From positions 1 to 32,357 of the forward strand of contig JAZLCA010000040.1 of the NCBI GenBank assembly GCA_045613985.1: a stretch of 32,357 nt of DNA, in the 5' to 3' direction. Below the pieces are notes generated by a model. It saw only the letters and a list, made by a program, of their open reading frames with translations. It was not told where the DNA came from and did no database searches. The first letter of the stretch is position 1; each line of letters begins with the position of its first letter. The position numbers and the translations under genes are program-made. Shown piece after piece: positions 6,682-12,866 of this stretch. Origin of the DNA: SIG644 sp045613985. GTDB taxonomy: Bacteria > Bacillota > Clostridia > Oscillospirales > CAG-272.

Positions 6682-6894
6682 TAATAAAAAAAGTGCGCCA
6701 ACCGAAGCCAGCGCACCGAAAAACGCAAACCCCAATTGTTGCTACACAAAAACAAATTGACAGGATAAATCTCCAAACCAACCTGTGGAATCTGCGCTTT
6801 TGCCAAATTCAAAAGGCTGGTCTAAAAATGGGTATAGAACCCCTATAAAAATAGAGAGTTTATCCCTTCAAAATAATATTTGTTTTTGTGTAGC
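6682..6894 (-). ncRNA. Structured RNA, about 210 nt, with own promoter and terminator
   Basis: A minus-strand promoter (TTTACA 6929-6924, 17-bp spacer, TATAAT 6906-6901) predicts a transcript starting near G6894. Its first 17 nt, GCTACACAAAAACAAAT, pair perfectly with 6757-6741. Within this stem lie GGATAAA/TTTATCC, a GGGG/ACCC hairpin, ACCAGCC/GGTTGGT and TTTTG/CAAAA. The RNA ends in a 10-bp hairpin with a TTCG loop (GTGCGC 6716-6711, GCGCAC 6698-6693) and seven T residues. It can be a stand-alone RNA or an attenuator leader of the lipoprotein gene at 6622. No known family recognised. Confidence 0.7.
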
Positions 6895-6900
6895 GTATTT

Positions 6901-6929
6901 ATTATAACACATTTTCCTTGATTTGTAAA
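6901..6929 (-). promoter_or_regulatory. Promoter of the structured RNA
   Basis: TTTACA (6929-6924) and TATAAT (6906-6901) on the minus strand with a 17-bp spacer, 6 nt upstream of the first base of the long closing stem. It diverges from the WYL promoter about 20 bp away. Confidence 0.75.
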
Positions 6930-6947
6930 TAGACATTCGCCGAAATC

Positions 6948-6976
6948 TTGATTTTCTGAGCAAAAAATGATATAAT
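6948..6976 (+). promoter_or_regulatory. Promoter of the WYL gene
   Basis: TTGATT (6948-6953), 17-bp spacer, TATAAT (6971-6976), then a GGAGGGGGTGAGG ribosome site before the ATG at 6997. Confidence 0.8.
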
Positions 6977-6996
6977 GATGCGGAGGGGGTGAGGTT

Positions 6997-8123
6997 ATGG
7001 CAGAAGAAAAGAAAAAGCCCACCAGCGGCCGCAAGAGTGACCAGAAGATGAAGCCTTATCTTGTGTATGATTATCTGATGCGCCAAAGCGATGCGAATCA
7101 TGTGGTGACTGCCGCAGAAATTGTAGGTTATTTGCAAGAGTGCGGCATCCAAGCAGAGCGCAGATCAATATACAAGGATATTGAAGAAATAAACAAGGCG
7201 GTTCTTCTCACTACTGGAAGTCATTACAGCGAGCCAAAAGCCGATACCATTGAAGAGGCCGAGGAACTTCTAAAGGATGAAAAGGAAAAGACCATCATCT
7301 ATGATGAACACCGCAAAGGCTTCTATGTGCGCAAGCGGCACTACAAGGTGGATGACATCCGCTTTCTCGCAGAGTGTGTGCGCTCCGCAAAATTCATTGA
7401 TGAAAGGCGCTCCAAGAGGCTGATCAATGTGGTTTGTGATTTGACCAGCGAACACTATGCGGAAGAGCTTCGCAATGATGCCTACCTCTTGGATCGAAAC
7501 AAAACCGACAATCTGGCTGTGTATGAGCTTGTCAGCAAGATCAATGTGGCAATGAGCAAGAGGCGCAAGAAACAGCCCCACACACCCGAAAAGATCAAAT
7601 TCAATATCTATCCTACACCATCCAGAATGGCCTTAGGCGCACCGAGAGGCGCAAAGGCGAGTGGTATGTGGTTAGCCCCTATCAGCTCATTATCAGCGAT
7701 GGAAACTATTATCTGATGGGCTATGATGACAGAATGCAGAAGATGGTAAACTATCGCGTTGATAGAATTGCTGACTTAGAGCTAACTGGCGAGCCGCGCT
7801 CTGGAGAAGAAGCATACAAAGAGCTGAACATTGAAAGCTATCTCCAAGAGCATTTCGGAATGTACCAAGGCGAGCGCGAACACATCAGAATCAGAGCATT
7901 GAATATGCTCTTGGACACCTTTGTGGATCGCTTCGGCACTCGCGAAGCCATCTATGCAAAGGATGATGATAAGCACTTCACAGTGGTTGTCAGTGTGGCG
8001 GTCAGCAATCAATTCTTTGGCTGGCTTTGCGGCCTTGGCAACAAAGTAAAGATCATTTCTCCCGCTCCAGTAGTGGAGGATTTCAAACAATATCTTGACA
8101 AAATGCGCGGTCTCTATGACTGA
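6997..8123 (+). pseudogene. WYL-domain regulator interrupted by a one-base frameshift
   Basis: The first frame (6997 to about 7611) holds an N-terminal winged helix-turn-helix (VTAAEIVGYLQECG then RRSIYKDIEEIN, about 41-67) and the start of the WYL region (AMSKRRKKQ). The continuation lies in another frame from about 7614: YTIQNGLRRTERRKGEWYVV then SPYQLIISDGNYYLMGYDD, to the stop at 8123, including the C-terminal WCX-like part. Joining them needs one extra base at 7612-7613 and gives about 375 residues, normal for WYL proteins. WYL regulators sense nucleotides or stress and often guard mobile elements or defence genes. The shift may be a true mutation, an assembly error or, less likely, programmed. 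Confidence 0.85.
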
Positions 8124-8148
8124 GAAAGCCCGCGCCGCTCAAAGATGA

Positions 8149-8198
8149 TAAAAAGATGTTAAAAGTTGAATGATAGTTCTTAAAAAGATGTTAAAAGT
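8149..8198 (+). repeat. Two 18-bp direct repeats upstream of the copy-2 promoter
   Basis: TAAAAAGATGTTAAAAGT occurs at 8149-8166 and exactly again at 8181-8198, 32 bp apart, ending 2 bp before the -35 box at 8201. Spacing of about three helical turns suits protein-binding sites: either operators for a regulator such as the adjacent WYL protein or integrase arm sites. Confidence 0.75.
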
Positions 8199-8200
8199 GG

Positions 8201-8340
8201 TTGACATTTTGAAAGAAAGTTGTATAATAATAGGTGCAGGAACACATCTGTCTGATGTGTTTGGCTCTTAAATGCACCTTGCATTTATGGTTAAAAGAAA
8301 GGCTTTTTCGATAGACTGCAAAGTGCCGCAGGCACTTTAT
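8201..8340 (+). promoter_or_regulatory. Promoter and three-hairpin leader upstream of tail copy 2
   Basis: TTGACA (8201-8206), 16 bp, TATAAT (8223-8228). The predicted leader forms three successive perfect hairpins: AACACATC/GATGTGTT (8241-8261), AAATGCA/TGCATTT (8270-8286) and AAAGTGCC-GCA-GGCACTTT (8320-8338). The last ends 2 bp before the tail copy and is enclosed by TTTCGA (8306-8311) and TCGAAA (8342-8347). Confidence 0.7.
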
Positions 8341-8433
8341 GTCGAAATGATGGGCTTGATCGGCGCAGGTAACAACCCCATGGTTGGTATGACTGTTGCG
8401 GTTGCAGTTGCTATCGAAGAGGCAAGCAAGTAA
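8341..8433 (+). repeat. Gene-tail copy 2, putative att site
   Basis: 93 bp, same length and frame as copy 1, encoding the same VEMMGLIGAGNN...EEASK ending. It differs from copy 1 at six bases, all synonymous (for example CTC to TTG for Leu, GTA to GTT for Val). It follows the GCA-loop hairpin directly. Confidence 0.75.
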
Positions 8434-8498
8434 TTGCATTTTCGGGTGAAAGGCCGCACTTTTACGGCAATTTCGCTTGATTATCTAAATTGACATGG

Positions 8499-8540
8499 TT
8501 AGCCCCATCATTTTGGAGAAATCCACCATGATGGGGCTAA
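8499..8540 (+). terminator. 13-bp hairpin with GAAA tetraloop (family member C)
   Basis: TTAGCCCCATCAT (8499-8511) pairs perfectly with ATGATGGGGCTAA (8528-8540); an inner stem TGGA-GAAA-TCCA (8514-8525) carries a GNRA tetraloop. Compared with the hairpin at 766, the stem bases changed on both sides, so pairing is kept. The following T-run is weak, so a plain terminator role is uncertain. Confidence 0.6.
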
Positions 8541-8571
8541 TTGTTATTATCACATAAAGAGGTATAACTAA

Positions 8572-9276
8572 ATGGAAGAAAAAATTATTGAAGCAAAATT
8601 TGGCAAGAACACTTTAGCCTGGATATTGCTTGGTATTGGCATTGGACTTATAATATTTTCCTTAATTTTAGGAATCAACGAGTATAATACTCGCACTTTT
8701 TATGAGTCGTACAATAGTATTTTTGGGGGATATAAATCATGGACAGAAACCGCCGAAGAGCGCTATGGCTCTTTAGGCAACTATCTGTTTGAAGAATTGA
8801 TTGATTATATATGTTCCATTTTCGACTTTGGCCCCAGTTTTGATCATTGGTACGCTCCTCTTTGCTGTTTGGGCGTTATCGTTATTTTAGTTTCCCTCTT
8901 CTTCTTCTGGCAAATGAGCAGAGGAAAACTGACCGTAACCAACCAACGCGTAACCGGCAAGGCCAGCTTTGGCAAAGCAGTTGACCTTCCGATCACCCAA
9001 ATTTCCGCTGTGGCTTTAGGTGCTTGGTGCAGTATTACCGTAGCTACTTCTGCCGGAAGACTCCATTTCTGGTCTATTCAAAACAGAAATGAAGTTCATT
9101 CTGCCCTGACAGACATCATCAGTAAGATGCAGGTTGCAGATGTGAAACAGCAAACTCCTCCAACTACCATCCCCTCCGCTGCCGACGAACTTAAAAAATT
9201 CAAAGAACTCCTTGATGCAGGCATCATCACCCAAGAGGAATTCGACGCAAAGAAAAAGCAGTTGCTTGGTCTGTAA
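8572..9276 (+). CDS. Membrane protein with PH-like and SHOCT domains
   Basis: 234 residues. Two membrane segments (about 14-36 and 94-113) flank a roughly 55-residue loop. Then comes a PH-like domain (about 117-187, opening KLTVTNQRVTGKASFGK), followed by a Pro/Thr linker and a C-terminal SHOCT motif (about 201-234: ADELKKFKELLDAGIITQEE). PH-like domains of this bacterial type and SHOCT tails occur in membrane-linked proteins and often mediate oligomerisation; the exact role is not known. It is the only gene between tail copies 2 and 3, and its PH-like part is related to that of the gene at 9680. Confidence 0.85.
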   Translation: MEEKIIEAKFGKNTLAWILLGIGIGLIIFSLILGINEYNTRTFYESYNSIFGGYKSWTETAEERYGSLGNYLFEELIDYICSIFDFGPSFDHWYAPLCCLGVIVILVSLFFFWQMSRGKLTVTNQRVTGKASFGKAVDLPITQISAVALGAWCSITVATSAGRLHFWSIQNRNEVHSALTDIISKMQVADVKQQTPPTTIPSAADELKKFKELLDAGIITQEEFDAKKKQLLGL

Positions 9277-9291
9277 TAATTACATAGTTAA

Positions 9292-9325
9292 GAGCGGGGC
9301 GCAAGTTCCGCTCAATTCTTTCCCC
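9292..9325 (+). terminator. Probable terminator of the SHOCT protein gene
   Basis: GAGCGG (9292-9297) and CCGCTC (9308-9313) followed by a C/T-rich run. Confidence 0.5.
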
Positions 9326-9353
9326 TCTTTTGGATTTTATTTGATGATACCCA

Positions 9354-9511
9354 TTGACAAAAGGGCGTAAAGATGGTATCATATACGCGTGGACAAAAAT
9401 TCTCGTCCACATTTCGTCCACAAGAGCATGAACAAAATGCGAGCGGGACTAACTGAAAAATAGATTCGGAGAGGGCTTTTTCTTCGGTATTCCCCGCGCG
9501 TGCAACGCGCG
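9354..9511 (+). promoter_or_regulatory. Promoter and hairpin leader upstream of tail copy 3
   Basis: TTGACA (9354-9359), 17 bp, TATCAT (9377-9382). The leader holds GTGGAC/GTCCAC (9389-9410), with a second GTCCAC at 9416-9421 as an alternative partner, and ends in CGCGCGT-GCA-ACGCGCG (9495-9511), one base before the tail copy. The GCA-loop hairpin occupies the same place as in the copy-2 leader but with an unrelated stem. Confidence 0.65.
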
Positions 9512-9512
9512 T

Positions 9513-9586
9513 TCGGCGCAGGTAATAACCCCATGGTTGGTATGACTGTTGCTGTTGCAGTTGCTATCGAAGAGGCAAGCAAGTAA
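9513..9586 (+). repeat. Gene-tail copy 3, putative att site (shorter)
   Basis: 74 bp of the same gene tail, from GGCGCAGGT to the stop at 9584-9586. Inside the shared part it differs from copy 2 only at two synonymous sites (AAC to AAT, GCG to GCT). The 5' boundary abuts the hairpin. Confidence 0.75.
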
Positions 9587-9599
9587 TCACAAAGAATAA

Positions 9600-9638
9600 G
9601 CGAGGGGAACCTTTTGTGAACAAAAGTGTTCCCCTCGC
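9600..9638 (+). terminator. Hairpin after tail copy 3
   Basis: GCGAGGGGAAC (9600-9610) pairs with GTTCCCCTCGC (9628-9638), extended by TTTTG/CAAAA. It occupies the same place as the ACACATCAT-type hairpins after the other copies but is unrelated in sequence. No T-run. Confidence 0.6.
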
Positions 9639-9679
9639 GCTCCCTTCCAAAAAACTTTGAAAAGGTATTACATTATAAA

Positions 9680-10771
9680 ATGAAAAATAACAACACAGAA
9701 ACCATACTTCGTACAAACGAGGTTTCGCCAAAACGATACCTATGGTATTTACTGATCTTAGGCGGTTTTGCAATCTTCGGGCTATATCTGCTTTATTCTA
9801 TGAGTTCTTATCAATCCGAAACCAATCCCTGCACCATGTCGGAGTTGTTTTTCCGTGCTCTTCGCAGCGATGGTGGTCTTCCGTTCGTCGCCTTGGTAAT
9901 TCCGGCATCGGCAGTCGTTGCTTATTTTATCGCGCGAGGATGGGGGAAAATTGAGGTTGTTGTTACAAATCAAAGAGTATATGGCAGTTTATTCTTGGGT
10001 TCCAATTTCAACCTACCGCTGGAATGCATCACCAATGTAGAAAAGGTATCCCGTACCAGAATTCAAATCACCAGCACCTACGGCATCACCACACTGCACC
10101 TGTTAGATAATTGTAACGAAATTTACACAGCATTAACCGGGAAAGACGCTCCGGCAATCTCTCGCGCAGACGGAAAAAAGCAAGAACGAATGAACGCCCT
10201 GCAAATACTGACCGACGACGAATTGACTACCCGATTGGGTTCTATGCAGGCTGCGGCACGCATTGCATACGTAACGGTTGCCATCCTCGCGATCGGCTGT
10301 ATCATTGCCGGTGCCATCCCCTTTATTAAATATGGCTTTGAATACGGAATGTCCATTGCTCCTGCCTATCTGCTGCTCTTCCTGTTCTTTTGCCTGATTA
10401 TCGCTTATCCGATTCATTACATCCGCATTCGCCACAAGGATGCTATCGATGAGATTTCCAACAGAGCCGACTCTTCGCAAAAGATGACACGTCTGCACAA
10501 TCTGCTTCGCGAAAAGCGAATTCGCGCAACGAAGATTTTGGTCAGCATTATCGTCATTACACCCATCATTTGTGGAGCTGGAGCCATGTTAATGGGGGGC
10601 GGCGGCAGTTCTTCTTATGATGATGGCCCCGTCACCTGCAGTTCTTGTCATCGAGAGTTTGATCGCTCTTCCAAAAACGGGAAAAGCATCGCACGTAGGA
10701 ATATGTGCGAGCTGTGTTATGAAAACATGATCATCATGGACGAAGCATTGGACGAGGCATTGAATGATTAA
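9680..10771 (+). CDS. Multi-spanning membrane protein with PH-like domain and zinc ribbon
   Basis: 363 residues from the ATG at 9680; the longer frame from 9626 would run through the hairpin at 9600. Five membrane segments are visible (about 17-38, 62-86, 194-217, 231-257 and 280-300). A PH-like domain sits between the second and third (VVVTNQRVYGSLFLGSNFNL), clearly related to KLTVTNQRVTGKASFGK in the previous unit. The C-terminus carries a probable zinc ribbon: CSSC about 19 residues before CELC. No strong ribosome site. It is the only gene between tail copies 3 and 4. Function unknown; likely membrane sensing or scaffolding. Confidence 0.8.
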   Translation: MKNNNTETILRTNEVSPKRYLWYLLILGGFAIFGLYLLYSMSSYQSETNPCTMSELFFRALRSDGGLPFVALVIPASAVVAYFIARGWGKIEVVVTNQRVYGSLFLGSNFNLPLECITNVEKVSRTRIQITSTYGITTLHLLDNCNEIYTALTGKDAPAISRADGKKQERMNALQILTDDELTTRLGSMQAAARIAYVTVAILAIGCIIAGAIPFIKYGFEYGMSIAPAYLLLFLFFCLIIAYPIHYIRIRHKDAIDEISNRADSSQKMTRLHNLLREKRIRATKILVSIIVITPIICGAGAMLMGGGGSSSYDDGPVTCSSCHREFDRSSKNGKSIARRNMCELCYENMIIMDEALDEALND

Positions 10772-10787
10772 ACGCTCCATACTTAAC

Positions 10788-10826
10788 GTTGCTGTTGCAG
10801 TTGCTATCGAAGAGGCTTGCAAGTAA
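10788..10826 (+). repeat. Gene-tail copy 4, degenerate remnant
   Basis: 39 bp encoding VAVAVAIEEACK and a stop. It is the shortest copy and the only one with an internal amino-acid change (AGC to TGC, Ser to Cys). It starts 16 bp after the previous gene's stop and has no promoter of its own. It probably marks the old right-hand junction of the array. Confidence 0.65.
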
Positions 10827-10882
10827 GAGGAATTACGGTCGCTTTTTGAAAAAAGCTCCGCAAAAACTTTCATAAAAAAATT

Positions 10883-10925
10883 GGACACATCATTTTGGAG
10901 AGATCCAAGATGATGTGTCCTTTTA
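10883..10925 (+). terminator. 11-bp hairpin with GAGA tetraloop (family member D)
   Basis: GGACACATCAT (10883-10893) pairs with ATGATGTGTCC (10910-10920); an inner stem TTGGA-GAGA-TCCAA (10895-10908) carries a GNRA loop; TTTTA follows. Same design as the hairpins at 766 and 8499. Confidence 0.65.
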
Positions 10926-10989
10926 TCAATATTCAAAGTTTGAGACAAATATTTTTTTCGTCGCCGCTGTCCATTCCCCCTTCTTTCCG

Positions 10990-11018
10990 TTGACATTTTT
11001 CACGATATATGATATAAT
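10990..11018 (+). promoter_or_regulatory. Promoter of the lipoprotein / mannosidase operon
   Basis: TTGACA (10990-10995), 17-bp spacer, TATAAT (11013-11018): a consensus sigma-A promoter 30 bp upstream of the start codon. Confidence 0.85.
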
Positions 11019-11047
11019 AATTTGAATATATATGTACGGAGGGCAAC

Positions 11048-12826
11048 ATGAAGAAACTGATATCGTTGCTTTTGGCCATGCTATTGGCTCTTTCTTTGAC
11101 TTATTGTGGGGTACCACAGGATCCCATGCCCGAAAATCCGACGGAGGATCCAGGGGCCATCACGCCCCCCGAGGACAACAAGCCTGTCTCCATCGATCCC
11201 TTTCTCAGCCATCGCATCACGCTTGCGGAAAACAGTCCGTTCCAGATCGCTCTTGCGGGCAAGGGTGATCCTCAATGGGACCGTTTGATCGATCTCTCCG
11301 ACGAGTCTTTGGGCGTTTCTCAGCTCTCTCTTTCGCTCGGTCTGCTTTTGCTGACGGAGGACGGAAAGCTGTCGGAAAATTCTCCTTTGCAGTTGGGAAC
11401 ACAGAACGCGCAGGCCGGTGTTTATCACCCTGACGTTCAAAAATTCCTGATCGACAGCGGACTTGGTGTGCGGGCTTTGGGCCTTGCGAGCGGTATAACC
11501 GATCGCGAAAAGGACTATAAGGACGCTACGACCCTTGCGGAAGAATTATCCATCCAGGCAAAAAACGCCGCCATCCTTTCCATGAACACTTACGGTTCAA
11601 CGTTGGCCAACATCGTTGTCAAAAAAGCAACTCAGCCCAATGCTCTCTACGCGGCTGCTGACATTGACGCTCTCAAGGGCATGGTCAATAGCTTACTGGC
11701 CGTCGACGGTTCACTCGCCTACATTGAGCAGGCATACATGCAGTACATTCTCGGCTACGTTGCGAGTGCCGCCGTGCAAAACAGCGTAGATGCAGGCAAG
11801 ACAGATGCCGACAGCGCATGGCATCTTTTGCGCGCCATGGTCACAGGCGAAGGAGCATCCCTGGTCAGCGTGAAAACCACGCTTTCTGCCATCGGTATTA
11901 CCCTTCCTGCCGAGCTTAACGATCGTATCGCTGCATTTGAGGCAACCAAAGCAAGCGTGCTGTCGGCGCAAACCAAGCTCATCGGACTGGAAACCAAGGC
12001 AGAATATGCTTGGGCAGACATCAGCAGTGCCGTGTTGGATCTGGCCAACGTCGATGCCGTTGAGGTCAATGGCCACGCAGCCTCCGACGTCATGCAGCAC
12101 ATGGACGAAATTCTTGCTTCCATGATGGCAGACGGTCTGAACGTCAACACCAAGACAGGCGGCGGTGTATATGCCGACATTGCCGATCATTGCGGCAACT
12201 ACAAGGTAACCGTCACCATTGCTAAAATCCCCTACGGCGGATTGGTACTGAGCAACGTCCCGGCCGTCATGAACGCGACTTCTCAGATAGACGATCCCTA
12301 TCTTCTTTCCGGCAAAAGTGTTCTTGAGGCAGCGGGTGCGCCCTTGGGCAGTAATACGTTGAAAAGCACCAGTGCTTATATCTTCGATTTCGTGCTTCGC
12401 ACCTCGGGCACAAACAAGGATCTGCGTCTGCAAACCGGAGACATTGCCCTGGCGGAAGACGGCAAGAGCATTTCGGCCCAAAGCACCTTCGCTTTTACCT
12501 CTGACACTCTCAACACCGCTACGATGAAGTCTATGATCGACTGTGTGCGCATCGTCTTCTTTGATACACGAGCAATGACTGTCCTGGCCACTGCCAAGCC
12601 CGATGCTAACGGGGCCTACGTGGCCGAAAACAGCGTAATCGCAGGATTACAGCTACTGTCCTCCGACGCTCCCATCGTCACCATTTCAGCCAACGATATT
12701 GCACATATTTCCGTTTTGGTATACGTTGATGTAGACGCAGTCGAAAGCAAAAGCAACGTAGCCTTCGATACCTTCTCCTGGGTGGACAGCGCCCTTCAAC
12801 TTCAATTTTCCGATACCGTAAAATAA
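11048..12826 (+). CDS. Large secreted lipoprotein, unknown function
   Basis: 592 residues. Signal peptide with lipobox (LSLTYC, Cys about 20), then a short Pro/Glu-rich linker and a long, mostly helical Ala-rich domain (about 55-340), followed by a beta-rich C-terminal half (about 350-590). GGAGGG precedes the ATG. No known family recognised. It sits 40 bp upstream of the alpha-mannosidase gene in the same direction behind a single consensus promoter, so both are probably co-expressed; binding or presenting mannose-containing glycans is a guess from that context only. From here on base composition and codon use are more GC-rich than in the array to the left. Confidence 0.85.
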   Translation: MKKLISLLLAMLLALSLTYCGVPQDPMPENPTEDPGAITPPEDNKPVSIDPFLSHRITLAENSPFQIALAGKGDPQWDRLIDLSDESLGVSQLSLSLGLLLLTEDGKLSENSPLQLGTQNAQAGVYHPDVQKFLIDSGLGVRALGLASGITDREKDYKDATTLAEELSIQAKNAAILSMNTYGSTLANIVVKKATQPNALYAAADIDALKGMVNSLLAVDGSLAYIEQAYMQYILGYVASAAVQNSVDAGKTDADSAWHLLRAMVTGEGASLVSVKTTLSAIGITLPAELNDRIAAFEATKASVLSAQTKLIGLETKAEYAWADISSAVLDLANVDAVEVNGHAASDVMQHMDEILASMMADGLNVNTKTGGGVYADIADHCGNYKVTVTIAKIPYGGLVLSNVPAVMNATSQIDDPYLLSGKSVLEAAGAPLGSNTLKSTSAYIFDFVLRTSGTNKDLRLQTGDIALAEDGKSISAQSTFAFTSDTLNTATMKSMIDCVRIVFFDTRAMTVLATAKPDANGAYVAENSVIAGLQLLSSDAPIVTISANDIAHISVLVYVDVDAVESKSNVAFDTFSWVDSALQLQFSDTVK

Positions 12827-12866
12827 GCATCATCTCGCATTTTTTTGCATCGAAAGGAGATCTCCC

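Noticed and set aside
6741..6894. A MITE with 17-bp terminal inverted repeats
   Set aside because: Not excluded, but the promoter ending 6 nt before the first repeat base, the inner helices and the terminator beyond the second repeat fit an RNA gene better, and no target-site duplication was seen.
6682..6894. Retron non-coding RNA, because the 5' end pairs with a distant segment
   Set aside because: No reverse transcriptase gene is present in the window.
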